Both the position numbers and the translations under genes were made by a program. The notes under the pieces are model-generated. The model was not told the DNA's origin and made no database searches. It worked only from the letters and a program-made list of their open reading frames with translations. Shown piece by piece: positions 47,802 through 56,077 of a DNA stretch of 64,000 nucleotides. Source of the stretch: Oscillospiraceae bacterium (GTDB lineage: Bacteria > Bacillota > Clostridia > Oscillospirales > Oscillospiraceae); the NCBI GenBank assembly GCA_017624915.1, contig JAGAMC010000011.1:1-64000 (forward strand). The letters are read 5' to 3'. Within the stretch, counting starts at the first letter, position 1, and every line of letters begins with the position of its first letter.

Positions 47802-48377
47802 TTATTTGCGCCGCATGGACATGCCTAATGCGCCGCCGCACAGGCCGCCCACAATATGGGTCAGCTGGGAGATGTTGTCCCGCTGGGTGATGGCGGCGAT
47901 GACCTCGTCCCCCAGATAGATGGCGGCGACCAGAAGGAAGGTCAGGGGGATATGTCCCTTGGACATGCCGGACAGGGAGGCCAGCAGGATCATCATGAAT
48001 ACGATGCCGCTGGCGCCCATAAGGGCGGAACCGGGGAAGAAAATGAACTGCACCAGACCGGAGACCAGTGCGGTGATCAGAATACACCACAGCAGCTTTT
48101 CACTGCCGTAGCGCTCCTCCAGCGGAGGACCGATGACCAGAAGCAGGGTCATGTTGGACAGAAAATGGTCATAGCCCGAGTGCCCCAGCACATGCAGTAC
48201 CATGCGTGGGTAGGTCAGCAGGTCGGTGAGGGGCGCGCGGTAGACACAGAAAAGCATGTGGGTGGACTTGCCTGAAGTGAGCCAGCTCAGCGCCAGCACG
48301 CCCAGACAGGCAAGGGCGAAGGTGAGGACCACGGGAGAGTTGTACTGCAGTTTGAGACTGTAGCTTTTCTTCTTCAT
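47802..48377 (-). CDS. rhomboid-family intramembrane protease
   Basis: A 191-residue membrane protein with six hydrophobic helices. The rhomboid motifs are visible: HFLSNMTLLLVIGPPLEERYG (H.xxN in helix 2 and the ER loop) near residue 71, the catalytic Ser in MGASGIVFMMIL near 120, and the catalytic His in QLTHIVGGLCGGALG near 172. The N-terminal part is short, as in minimal bacterial rhomboids. It should cleave transmembrane substrates within the membrane. Confidence 0.9.
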   Translation of the reverse strand: MKKKSYSLKLQYNSPVVLTFALACLGVLALSWLTSGKSTHMLFCVYRAPLTDLLTYPRMVLHVLGHSGYDHFLSNMTLLLVIGPPLEERYGSEKLLWCILITALVSGLVQFIFFPGSALMGASGIVFMMILLASLSGMSKGHIPLTFLLVAAIYLGDEVIAAITQRDNISQLTHIVGGLCGGALGMSMRRK

Positions 48378-48404
48378 GGACGCTTCCGCCTTTTCTTGAT
48401 AAAA

Positions 48405-49577
48405 TCAGTGGTTGAGCACCCGCACGCGGATCACGCCGGGGATGGCGCGCAGCTCGTTGGCCACCTCATCGGTGATGCGGGTGTTCACATCCACCATGGT
48501 ATAGGCATAGTCCTTGCGGGACTTATTGGTCATGTTTTCCACATTGATGCCGTCGTCGGACAGGGTGGTCATGATGTTGGTCAGCATAGCGGGGATATTC
48601 TTATGGATGATGCACAGACGGGAGATACCGCTCCACTCCTGCACCAGGTTGGGCAGGTTCACGCTGTTGCGGATGTTGCCGTTGACCAGATAGTCCTCCA
48701 GCTGGCGCACGGCCATGACGGCGCAGTTCTCCTCGCTTTCGGGGGTGGAGGCCCCCAGATGGGGCAGGGCGATGACGTTTTTGGTTGTGGCAATTTTGGC
48801 GTTGGGGAAGTCGGTGACGTACTTTGCCACCCGGCCGGATTCCAGCGCGGCGATCATGTCGTCGTCGTTGACCAGCTCGCCCCGGGCCAGATTAAGGATG
48901 CGCACGCTGCCCTTCATCTTGGAGATGGCATCCTCATTGATGAAGTCCTTGGTGGAGGGCAGGTAGGGGATGTGCAGGGTGATATAATCACATACCCTGA
49001 ACAGTTCGTTCACGTCTTTGACTACGTGCACGTGCCGGTCCAGACGCAGGGCGGCGTCCACGGACAGGTAGGGGTCATAGCCGTACACGTCCATGCCCAG
49101 CTTCAGCGCATCGTTGGCCACCAGCGCGCCGATGGCACCCAGACCCACAACGCCCAGCGTCTTGTGATACAGCTCGGGACCGGCGAAGGCGGACTTGCCC
49201 TTTTCCACGGCGGCGGCCACATCCACGTTGGGGGTGTGGGCCTGCTCCTGCACCCAGTCGGCGCCGCCCAGAACATCCCGGGAGGCGATGAGCATGGCGG
49301 CCAGAACCAGTTCCTTCACGGCATTGGCGTTGGCGCCGGGGGTGTTGAAGACCACGATGCCCGACTCGGAACAGCGGTCGATGGGGATATTGTTGGTGCC
49401 GGCTCCGGCGCGGGCGATGGCACGCAGGGCCTCGGGAAACTCGTAATCGTGCATCTGGGCTGAGCGCACCAGAATGCCGTCCTCATTTTCCAGTTCATTG
49501 CCAACCTGAAAACGGCTCTTGTCCAGATGGCTCAGGCCGGAGGAGGAGATTTTGTTCAGCGTTTTAATGCGATACAT
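48405..49577 (-). CDS. serA: D-3-phosphoglycerate dehydrogenase
   Basis: A 390-residue enzyme for the first step of serine synthesis, oxidising 3-phosphoglycerate with NAD. The NAD-binding fold shows GVVGLGAIGALVANDALKLGMDVYGYDPY near residue 140, with SRDVLGGADWV before it, and the catalytic Arg-Glu-His are in LARGELVNDD and ALPHLGASTPESE. A C-terminal ACT domain (about 318-390) probably mediates feedback by serine. It lies 29 bp downstream of serC, so the two form an operon. Confidence 0.95.
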   Translation of the reverse strand: MYRIKTLNKISSSGLSHLDKSRFQVGNELENEDGILVRSAQMHDYEFPEALRAIARAGAGTNNIPIDRCSESGIVVFNTPGANANAVKELVLAAMLIASRDVLGGADWVQEQAHTPNVDVAAAVEKGKSAFAGPELYHKTLGVVGLGAIGALVANDALKLGMDVYGYDPYLSVDAALRLDRHVHVVKDVNELFRVCDYITLHIPYLPSTKDFINEDAISKMKGSVRILNLARGELVNDDDMIAALESGRVAKYVTDFPNAKIATTKNVIALPHLGASTPESEENCAVMAVRQLEDYLVNGNIRNSVNLPNLVQEWSGISRLCIIHKNIPAMLTNIMTTLSDDGINVENMTNKSRKDYAYTMVDVNTRITDEVANELRAIPGVIRVRVLNH

Positions 49578-49606
49578 ATATGATTACCTCGAATCTTGTT
49601 CAGCAG

Positions 49607-50692
49607 TCAGTTGTTCTTGTCGAAAGCGCGGATAAAGTCACACAGCTTCTCCACACCCTCGGTGGGCATGGCGTTGTAAATGGAGGCGCGCATGCCGCCT
49701 GTCTTGCGGTGGCCCTTCAGATTGACAAAGCCGGCCTCGGCGGCTTCGGCCACAAACTTGGCATCCAGTTCGGCGTCGCCGGTGCGGAAGGCCACATTCA
49801 TATCGGAGCGGGAGCCGGGCAGAGCGGGGCAGGTGAACAGTTTGGAGTTGTCCAGCGTGTCGTACAGCATGGCGGCCTTGGCCTTTTTGATCTGCTCGAT
49901 GCCGGCGACACCGCCCTGTTCCTCCACCCAGTCCAGCATCAGACCCAGCATATAGATGCACCAGCAGGGCGGGGTGTTGTACATGGAGTCCTTGTCGATC
50001 ATGGTCTTGTAGTTCATCATGATGGGGGTGCAGGGCAGTTCGTGACCGGCCAGATCCTCCCGGATGACCACCACGGTCAGACCGGCGGGGGCCATGTTCT
50101 TCTGGGCGCCGGCGTAGATGATGCCGTATTTGGACACATCCACCGGGCGGGACATGATATCCGAGGACATATCGCACACCAGAGGGACCTTGCCCGTCTG
50201 GGGGACATACTGCCACTCGGTGCCGTAGATGGTGTTGTTGGAGCAGTAGTAGAAGTAACCGGCATCCCCGTCCAGCTTCAGCTCTTCCTGGGTGGGGATG
50301 CGGGTGTGGTTGCAGTCGGAGGTGTCGGCGGCGATGTTTACCTGACCGTACTTTTTGGCCTCCTTGGCGGCCAGCTCGGAGAAGTTGCCGGTGACGGCGT
50401 AGTCCGCCTTGCCCGTCAAACTCATCAGATTCAGCGGGATCATGGAGAACTGGCCGGAAGCGCCGGTCTGCAGAAACAGGACCTTATAGCCCTCGGGTAC
50501 GTTCATCAGACGGCGGAATTTTGCCTGTGTTTCATCGAAAATGGCCTGAAATACCTTGGAACGGTGACTCATCTCCATCACTGACATGCCTGAACCGGCG
50601 TAGTTGGTGATCTCCGCTCCGGCGCGCCGAAGGACGGACAGCGGGAGCATGGAGGGGCCGGCGGAAAAATTGAAGACACGGTTGTCGCTCAT
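49607..50692 (-). CDS. serC: phosphoserine aminotransferase
   Basis: A 361-residue class V PLP aminotransferase that converts 3-phosphohydroxypyruvate to phosphoserine. Seen are the N-terminal NFSAGPSMLPLSVLRRA, SHRSKVFQAIFDET, the substrate/phosphate site TGASGQFSMIP and the PLP Lys in IIYAGAQKNMAPAGLTVVVIRED near residue 195. Full length. It is the first gene of the serCA operon, and the ribosome site GGGGATCC-type AAGGGGAT lies upstream of ATG 50692. Confidence 0.95.
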   Translation of the reverse strand: MSDNRVFNFSAGPSMLPLSVLRRAGAEITNYAGSGMSVMEMSHRSKVFQAIFDETQAKFRRLMNVPEGYKVLFLQTGASGQFSMIPLNLMSLTGKADYAVTGNFSELAAKEAKKYGQVNIAADTSDCNHTRIPTQEELKLDGDAGYFYYCSNNTIYGTEWQYVPQTGKVPLVCDMSSDIMSRPVDVSKYGIIYAGAQKNMAPAGLTVVVIREDLAGHELPCTPIMMNYKTMIDKDSMYNTPPCWCIYMLGLMLDWVEEQGGVAGIEQIKKAKAAMLYDTLDNSKLFTCPALPGSRSDMNVAFRTGDAELDAKFVAEAAEAGFVNLKGHRKTGGMRASIYNAMPTEGVEKLCDFIRAFDKNN

Positions 50693-50784
50693 GAGATGGA
50701 TCCCCTTTCAAACATGTAGTTGCCCCCACGAGGGAGGTTACTTTATTATACGAAAGCGGCGGGAGAGTGTCAATGCCGAAAAAA

Positions 50785-50817
50785 ACAAAAAACGGCCTCA
50801 TAGGAGGCCGTTTTTTG
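50785..50817 (-). terminator. terminator of the MerR-RDD gene
   Basis: AACGGCCTC/GAGGCCGTT stem; minus-strand tail TTTTTTGTTTTT. Confidence 0.85.
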
Positions 50818-50830
50818 ACGCAATATTGGG

Positions 50831-52363
50831 TCAGTCTGTCAGTTTGACGGAGAAATCCATCTGACACACGGCATCCTGTCCGGGCAGAGCAAAAAGCGTG
50901 CCCCAGGAGGCGAATGCGTAACCCTGACTGGCAGTCATGGTGAAGTCCACCTGTGCTCCATCAAAATCATGATGATAGGAGATACTGTCTGTAGGTGTGG
51001 AGGTGTCGGACAGGTTGATGATCTCGTTGTGGACCCGGTTCATCTCTGCCTTGGTGATGCCGTCCCGGCCGTAGAGCAGGGACCAGACGGCCACCGCCAT
51101 TTCCTCCACGGGAATGGAGGTGGTGACGTTCTCAACATGATAGGCGAAGGAGACTTCTCTGAGGAAATCGCCGCCATCGCCAGATTCCACCCCGAAGTCA
51201 AACACCAGCGGGGGTGCCTCGTCGTAGGGGTCGACAATGATGACGTTGTTGGGTGCGGGCAGCTCCTCGAAGGCTCCGCTGTCGGTGAGCAGGCTGTCCA
51301 ACCGCTCGTCCCAACCCAGACGGAACCGGCGGGTGTCGTTGTAGTTTTCCACGAACTGGGACACGGTCATATCGCCACGGTGGATGGGGGCCATGGCCTG
51401 AGTTTCGCTCTGAAAGAGAATGAAGAAGCAGCCTGCAATCAGCAGAGCGGCGGCAAGGAGCTTGAGGAAGCTCTTGGAGGACTCCCAGTAGGAGCGGCCC
51501 GGGCGGCTGCCGTCCCAGTAGGCCACCTCATCCAGATCGTAATCCCAGCCCAGAGGGCGGCCCTTGTAGATCTGCCACAGGGAATAGCCCTGAGTGATGT
51601 CGGCGACGATGGGGATGTTCAGACCTACGCCCCGCACCAGCACGCCCGTGGTACGTGCAAAGGCCTCTTTCAGACTCAGTGGGCTGCCGTCACCCCGGGT
51701 GATCTTCAGACCGAACAGGAACTTGCCCGGTGTAGTGCAGAAGAAGTGCAGCAGCAGGGGTTCCAGCAGAAAAGTCAGGCCCAGCGGGGCCAGAAAGCCC
51801 GTGCAGATCCGCAGGAGCGGGTGACCGGAGGCGATGTTGATGCGCAGCGCCAGCTGGCAAAACAGCATAAACAGGACATTATACAAAAAGAAGTCCAGAT
51901 TGCGGGCGAAGTAGCGCCGGAAAGGGCAGTGGGCCTCGGGCAGCCGGTCATAGGTGGGCTGGGGCGCGGGGGGCGCGTCGATTCCCCGGGGAACTTCGGG
52001 GTGCTCCAGCTGCTGTAAGTAGGGTCGGGCGTTGAGGGTGGAGTAGCTGTCGCAGTCCCGGCGCAGGGTGCGGCACAGGGTCCGGGCCCGCTCCAGTTCG
52101 GCGGCGTTCCGGTCCAGCCGGTCCAGCGCGGCGTCCAGCACACTGTCCAAAGAGCGCTGGTGGTTCTGCAGGGAGTGAATGTCCTCCAGCGGGATGTCCA
52201 GCTGACGCAGCAGCCGGATCTTCAATAAATTGTCAAGGTCGGAGGGTGAATAGTTGCGGTAGCCGTTCTCGCCCCGGCCGGGGGAGATCAGGCCTTCGCT
52301 CTCGTAAAAGCGGACGCTGGCCCGGGGCAGGCCGGTGGCCTGCTCGATCTCTTTTATGGTCAT
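50831..52363 (-). CDS. MerR-RDD membrane fusion regulator
   Basis: A 510-residue protein with an unusual layout. Residues 1-70 are a MerR winged helix (IKEIEQATGLPRASVRFYESEGLI, NGYRNYSPSDL) and 75-110 a coiled coil. From about 150 to 290 comes an RDD-type membrane domain with helices and the Arg-Asp pair region (RNLDFFLYNVLFMLF, TPGKFLFGLKI). One further helix lies near 300-320, followed by about 185 residues outside the cell with beta-strand character and no known motif. It probably links an envelope signal to DNA binding. It resembles the membrane MerR at 38.1 kb in its first 70 residues. Confidence 0.85.
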   Translation of the reverse strand: MTIKEIEQATGLPRASVRFYESEGLISPGRGENGYRNYSPSDLDNLLKIRLLRQLDIPLEDIHSLQNHQRSLDSVLDAALDRLDRNAAELERARTLCRTLRRDCDSYSTLNARPYLQQLEHPEVPRGIDAPPAPQPTYDRLPEAHCPFRRYFARNLDFFLYNVLFMLFCQLALRINIASGHPLLRICTGFLAPLGLTFLLEPLLLHFFCTTPGKFLFGLKITRGDGSPLSLKEAFARTTGVLVRGVGLNIPIVADITQGYSLWQIYKGRPLGWDYDLDEVAYWDGSRPGRSYWESSKSFLKLLAAALLIAGCFFILFQSETQAMAPIHRGDMTVSQFVENYNDTRRFRLGWDERLDSLLTDSGAFEELPAPNNVIIVDPYDEAPPLVFDFGVESGDGGDFLREVSFAYHVENVTTSIPVEEMAVAVWSLLYGRDGITKAEMNRVHNEIINLSDTSTPTDSISYHHDFDGAQVDFTMTASQGYAFASWGTLFALPGQDAVCQMDFSVKLTD

Positions 52364-52540
52364 AAGCGGTCCTCCTTAATGGTTTCTGACTATAAAATAA
52401 GCCATCAAGTAGGTTTACAGTCAAGAGGGGAAGAAGAAAAATTTTTTATTTTGCAAAGATTTTGTTAATTCGGCCTCATCCGCCTTGCATTTGCGCGCAG
52501 TGGAGATATAATGAAGGCAGAAAATGCGGAGGGACAGGAA

Positions 52541-53431
52541 ATGAAACGGATGCTCTTCATTTACAATCCTGCTTCGGGAAAGGGGCAGATGCGCCAGAAG
52601 CTGTCTGCCGTCCTTGAACGGTTCACACAGGCCGGCTGGCTGGTCACCGCCTATCCCACCCAGTGCAAGGGGGACGCCACCCGCGTGGCCCGGGAACTGG
52701 GGGGCGGCTATGACCGGGTGGTATGTGCCGGCGGTGACGGTACGCTGAGTGAGACGGTGGCCGGCCTTATGGAGCTGCCCGATCCCCCGGTGCTGGGATT
52801 TGTCCCATCCGGCTCCACCAACGACTGCGCCCACAACCTGCGCCTGCCCGCGGGCATTGAGCGCACGGCCATGACGGCGGCGGCGGGCTTTCCCCTGCCG
52901 GTGGATGTGGGCCGGCTGAACGGCAGGCCCTTTGTCTACGTGGCGGCCTTCGGAGCGTTTACCGAGGTGGCCTATGACACCCCGCAGGAACTGAAAAACA
53001 CCTTTGGCCATCTTGCCTATATTATGGCGGGGATCGGGCAGCTGCCCAACCTGACCCCGTATCATCTGAGGGTGGAGCATGAGGGCGGTGTGATCGAGGA
53101 CGACTTCCTCTACGGCATGGTGTGCAACACCTATTCCGTTGCCGGGGTGAAGGCCCTGCCCAAGGATCGGGTGGTTCTGGACGACGGGCTGTTTGAGGTG
53201 CTGCTGGTGCGCAAAGATGTCAAGCTCACGGATATCACCAACGCCCTTCAGGCCCTGCTGCGCAACGCGCCTGTCCAGACAGCCGCGGTGGTATCCTTTG
53301 AGACGGCCAACGTGACCATCTCCTGCGACAGGCCCATCCCCTGGACCATTGACGGGGAATACGGCGGGACCTATGCCGTCGGCAGGCTGGAAAACTGCCA
53401 CCGGGCATTGACGGTGGTACACGGGAAATAA
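52541..53431 (+). CDS. diacylglycerol/lipid kinase (YegS/DgkB family)
   Basis: A 296-residue soluble kinase. The N-terminal domain has YNPASGKG near residue 8 and the ATP motif VVCAGGDGTLSETVAGL near 62. GFVPSGSTNDCAHNLRLP near 88 is the second conserved block. The C-terminal beta domain has DDGLFEVLLV and IPWTIDGEY. Such enzymes phosphorylate diacylglycerol or related lipids and recycle them. ATG 52541 follows GGAGGGA; the ATG at 52511 has no ribosome site. Confidence 0.92.
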   Translation: MKRMLFIYNPASGKGQMRQKLSAVLERFTQAGWLVTAYPTQCKGDATRVARELGGGYDRVVCAGGDGTLSETVAGLMELPDPPVLGFVPSGSTNDCAHNLRLPAGIERTAMTAAAGFPLPVDVGRLNGRPFVYVAAFGAFTEVAYDTPQELKNTFGHLAYIMAGIGQLPNLTPYHLRVEHEGGVIEDDFLYGMVCNTYSVAGVKALPKDRVVLDDGLFEVLLVRKDVKLTDITNALQALLRNAPVQTAAVVSFETANVTISCDRPIPWTIDGEYGGTYAVGRLENCHRALTVVHGK

Positions 53432-53433
53432 GC

Positions 53434-53466
53434 AAAACGCTCCTGCCGAAAAGGCAGGAGCGTTTT
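53434..53466. terminator. bidirectional terminator
   Basis: AAAACGCTCCTGCC/GGCAGGAGCGTTTT stem between convergent genes; it touches the bofA stop codon. Confidence 0.88.
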
Positions 53467-53732
53467 CATGCCGCGAGCAGCCACTGCATCATCAGCAGCA
53501 GTCCGAACCCGGGGATGCCCAGAATCCCCAGCACAAGGGCGTTGACCCAGTTGACCCCGAGGGTGATGCCCATCAGCGGACCGAACCGGCTCAATGCCGC
53601 CAATACGGCAAGACCGGCGGTGCTGCGCAAAGCCAGCCTCCAAAGACGGGCCAGCGGACGGCGCAGCAGGACAAGGAGGATGAGCGCAAGGGCTGCACCT
53701 GCCAGCCACGGGGCGGCCGTCCAGTCTGTCAT
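53466..53732 (-). CDS. bofA: BofA-family pro-sigma-K processing inhibitor
   Basis: An 88-residue membrane protein with two or three hydrophobic helices and the BofA pattern LRRPLARLWRLALRSTAGLAVLAAL followed by GVNWVNALVLGILGIPGFGLLLMMQWLL (continuous family block). In Bacillus it holds the SpoIVFB protease inactive in the mother cell. The start overlaps the DUF2508 gene by 4 bp (ATGA), so both are co-translated, as in the conserved recR-yaaL-bofA neighbourhood. Confidence 0.9.
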   Translation of the reverse strand: MTDWTAAPWLAGAALALILLVLLRRPLARLWRLALRSTAGLAVLAALSRFGPLMGITLGVNWVNALVLGILGIPGFGLLLMMQWLLAA

Positions 53733-53971
53733 AGCCCCGCCTCCAGCTCCTTGACCCGCCGCAGCAGGTAATTGTACCGGGACTGCAGCGCGTTGATCTC
53801 AAAAACGTAGGACTCAATGAGCTCATCGTCTTTGGCGTTGTCAAACCCGCTGTACGCCTGATTGATCAGGGTGCGGGTGTGGGCAAGGGACTGCATCAAT
53901 TCCAGACGCTCGTTGTGTTCCGGGGGCGGTGTGCGCCGGCGCAGGGTGAATGCGCGCTGTGGCTGTGCCAT
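53729..53971 (-). CDS. DUF2508 (YaaL-like) protein
   Basis: An 80-residue helical protein. The segment ERLELMQSLAHTRTLINQAYSGFDNAKDDELIESYVFEINALQSRYNYLL matches the YaaL/DUF2508 pattern. In many Firmicutes it is encoded between recR and bofA; here recR is not upstream. The function is unknown. Confidence 0.87.
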   Translation of the reverse strand: MAQPQRAFTLRRRTPPPEHNERLELMQSLAHTRTLINQAYSGFDNAKDDELIESYVFEINALQSRYNYLLRRVKELEAGL

Positions 53972-54072
53972 AGGGAGTCCTCCTCTTCGGGGTGGTGTTC
54001 ATTTCCAATGTATTTTAATTCTGGACAAATATTCCGCCTGCAAACCATGAATTTTCAAAGGGGGGCGGGACA

Positions 54073-54078
54073 TACTAT
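54073..54078 (+). promoter_or_regulatory. weak -10 for the candidate small RNA
   Basis: TACTAT at 54073-54078, with only a poor -35 (TTTTCA region near 54052). A start near 54085 would give an RNA of about 160 nt. Confidence 0.3.
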
Positions 54079-54084
54079 GCTCGG

Positions 54085-54246
54085 ACGGCAAACAACACTC
54101 TTTTAAGCCGGTGCTGGCTCTTGACTGAGCCGATGGCGAAAGGCGAAAGAGGTTCGCCGTTCAGGTTGGTCCATGGTACCCTGCAGCAAAGAAGTGCCTG
54201 CGGTGGACGTGGATAAAAGCGCGGCCTTCAGGGCCGCGCTTTTTAT
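54085..54246 (+). ncRNA. candidate small RNA with its own terminator
   Basis: The 340-base stretch between the DUF2508 gene and bioY holds no convincing open frame. It contains hairpins GGCTC/GAGCC (54117-54132) and GGCGAA/TTCGCC (near 54133-54154), CTGC-type pairing near 54182-54200, and ends in a strong terminator before a separate bioY promoter. That layout suggests an independent transcript. No SRP, 6S or riboswitch landmark was recognised. Confidence 0.4.
54215..54246 (+). terminator. terminator of the candidate small RNA
   Basis: AAAGCGCGGCC/GGCCGCGCTTT stem with a TTCAG-type loop and a TTTTTATA tail. Confidence 0.85.
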
Positions 54247-54255
54247 ATGGGGCGG

Positions 54256-54284
54256 TTGACTTTTGTGCGGCCGCCCCGTATACT
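54256..54284 (+). promoter_or_regulatory. bioY promoter
   Basis: TTGACT (54256-54261), 17-bp spacer, TATACT (54279-54284). Confidence 0.75.
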
Positions 54285-54313
54285 TTTGGTAACAGACGAG
54301 AGGAGGGGACGGG

Positions 54314-54868
54314 ATGCAGATCCGGCGCAGCAAAGGCGTGTGCGCATTGACCATGACGGCTGCCGCTGCGGCGGCCATGGGCGTACTTGCCCCCTGGTCC
54401 GTTCCCTTTGGGCCCATCCCGGTGTCACTGTGCACCCTGCTCATTTACCTGATGGCCTACATCATGGGCTGGAAGCAGGCGTTCACTGCCGTGCTGGTGT
54501 ATGTGCTGATGGGTGCGGCAGGTCTGCCCGTTTTTTCGGGATTTACCGGAGGGCTTGGTGTTCTTGCCGGACCCACAGGCGGCTTTGTTCTGGGCTATTT
54601 GCCCATGAGCGCACTGTGTGCGCTGACGGTGAAAAAGGCGAGCAAGCCCCGCGGGGTGCAGTTGGGCGGCATGCTCGGCGCAACCGGGGTGCTCTATCTG
54701 CTTGGAACCGTGTGGTACTGCGCACAGGCGCAGGTGGGTGTGTGGGGCGGCGTTGCGGTGTGCGTGCTGCCGTTCCTGCCCGGAGATGGGGTGAAGATGC
54801 TGGCCGCTCTGATCGTGGGCCCGGCCCTGAACGACCGCATGGCCCGGGCGGGCCTTTTGGACAGATAA
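54314..54868 (+). CDS. bioY: biotin ECF transporter substrate-binding subunit
   Basis: A 184-residue S-component with six hydrophobic helices. BioY signatures are PFGPIPVSLCTLLIYLMAYIMG near residue 31, the GAAGLPVFSGFTGGLGVLAGPTGGFVLGY region near 67-95, and the C-terminal FLPGDGVKMLAAL that binds the biotin head. It works with a shared ECF ATPase and T-component elsewhere. It has its own promoter and lies between two terminators. Confidence 0.95.
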   Translation: MQIRRSKGVCALTMTAAAAAAMGVLAPWSVPFGPIPVSLCTLLIYLMAYIMGWKQAFTAVLVYVLMGAAGLPVFSGFTGGLGVLAGPTGGFVLGYLPMSALCALTVKKASKPRGVQLGGMLGATGVLYLLGTVWYCAQAQVGVWGGVAVCVLPFLPGDGVKMLAALIVGPALNDRMARAGLLDR

Positions 54869-54909
54869 AAATCGTCCCCTGCAGCTTGGACTGCGGGGGA
54901 CGATTTTTT
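54867..54909. terminator. bidirectional terminator
   Basis: AAAAATCGTCCCC/GGGGACGATTTTT stem with inner GCAG/CTGC between convergent bioY and azlD. Confidence 0.88.
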
Positions 54910-54917
54910 GCGTCAAA

Positions 54918-55259
54918 TCAGGCAAATACGCTCTGGACCAGCACCATATACAATATGGTAGCGCCGAAAATGGAGATCAGGTCGTTGTGTCTCCACAGGT
55001 GGAGGACTACCGCGGCAAGGCCGGCGACCAGTGCGGGGACCCAGCCTGCGGGGGTGGAAAAGGTGACCCCTTTCAGGCAGTAGACGATAAGCATGGCGAT
55101 AACGGCCGGGGGCAGCACCTGCCCCAGATAGAGGATGATGCGGGGCGGATGATCGCCATGGTCAAACAGCAGGAAGGGGAGGGCACGGGTCAGGAACGTG
55201 ACCAGCGCCATGACGGCGATGGAGGCCAGCGCCTGTCCGGGTGTGAGGGAAGGGGTCAC
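54918..55259 (-). CDS. azlD: AzlD-family branched-chain amino-acid exporter subunit
   Basis: A 113-residue membrane protein with about four helices. The AzlD pattern ALVTFLTRALPFLLFDH and ILYLGQVLPPAVIAMLIVYCLKGVTF is clear. It forms a heteromeric exporter with AzlC for branched-chain amino acids or analogues such as azaleucine. The start codon overlaps the azlC stop by 4 bp (ATGA). Confidence 0.93.
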   Translation of the reverse strand: MTPSLTPGQALASIAVMALVTFLTRALPFLLFDHGDHPPRIILYLGQVLPPAVIAMLIVYCLKGVTFSTPAGWVPALVAGLAAVVLHLWRHNDLISIFGATILYMVLVQSVFA

Positions 55260-55966
55260 GGCGCTTCAGCTCCTTTCTTTGCGGGGGACATATCAAGTAC
55301 AGGGCGGGCCAGAGTCAGCACCAGTACGATCACGCCCAGGGCGGGCAGCAGCATGTTTTCCGCACCGAACAGCAGCAGGCACACCAGCGTCGCCCCCGCG
55401 CCCAGCAGGGCGGGCAGATGTCTGGGATAGCTGTGCCACTGGTCAACGGCGATGACGATGAACAGCGCGGTCATGGCGAAGTCTACGCCGGTGGTGTCAA
55501 AGCCCAGCAGCTGACCGGCCATCGCGCCGAGAAGCGACCCGGCGATCCAGTAGCTCTGGTTCAGCAGGGAGACCCAGAAGTAAAAGTCCCGGGCGGGGAT
55601 CCCTTCCGGGGGCCGGGCGGAGCTGAGCAGGGCATAGGTCTCGTCGGTGAGGGAGAACATCATATAGAATTTGCGCGCCCCCATGCCGTGGAACTTCTCC
55701 AGCAGGGACAGACCGTATACCAGATGGCGGAAATTGACGATAAAGGTCATAAGCGCTACCTGAGTAAGGGGAGCGCCCATAGCCAGCAGGGACACGCCCA
55801 GATACTGGCCCGAGCCGGCGTAGATGACAAGGCTCATAAGCACAGCCCACGGCGCGCTGTATCCGATGGACTGGAGCATCAGGCCGAAGGCGACACCGAT
55901 GGCCAGATAGCCCATAAGCACCGGTATGGTGACGGGAAAGGCCGCGGCAATGGCTTTGCGGTTCAT
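55256..55966 (-). CDS. azlC: AzlC-family branched-chain amino-acid exporter subunit
   Basis: A 236-residue membrane protein with about seven helices. The AzlC core motifs are PVLMGYLAIGVAFGLMLQSIGYS, SLVIYAGSGQYLGVSLL, FIVNFRHLVYGLSLLEKF and FSLTDETYALL. It is the large partner of AzlD, encoded first in a coupled two-gene operon. It is divergent from nothing nearby: 110 bp upstream lies the CoA-transferase terminator on the same strand. Confidence 0.94.
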   Translation of the reverse strand: MNRKAIAAAFPVTIPVLMGYLAIGVAFGLMLQSIGYSAPWAVLMSLVIYAGSGQYLGVSLLAMGAPLTQVALMTFIVNFRHLVYGLSLLEKFHGMGARKFYMMFSLTDETYALLSSARPPEGIPARDFYFWVSLLNQSYWIAGSLLGAMAGQLLGFDTTGVDFAMTALFIVIAVDQWHSYPRHLPALLGAGATLVCLLLFGAENMLLPALGVIVLVLTLARPVLDMSPAKKGAEAP

Positions 55967-56034
55967 ATGAAATCACCTCGTTGGGATGGTCTGGGATATT
56001 CTACTCTTTTTTTCGAAAAGGTGCAAGAGGTGCG

Positions 56035-56068
56035 CAAAAAAAGGCCGTCTCCCGGGGGAGACGGCCTG
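56035..56068 (-). terminator. terminator of the CoA-transferase gene
   Basis: AGGCCGTCTCCC/GGGAGACGGCCT stem; the minus strand continues into a T7 run. Confidence 0.88.
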
Positions 56069-56077
56069 AAAGAATGC

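Noticed and set aside
54085..54246. SRP RNA next to the bofA neighbourhood
   Set aside because: Bacillus places the SRP RNA gene near dnaX-recR-bofA, but the universal domain IV motif (GGTCCGGAAGGAAGCAGC-like) is missing.
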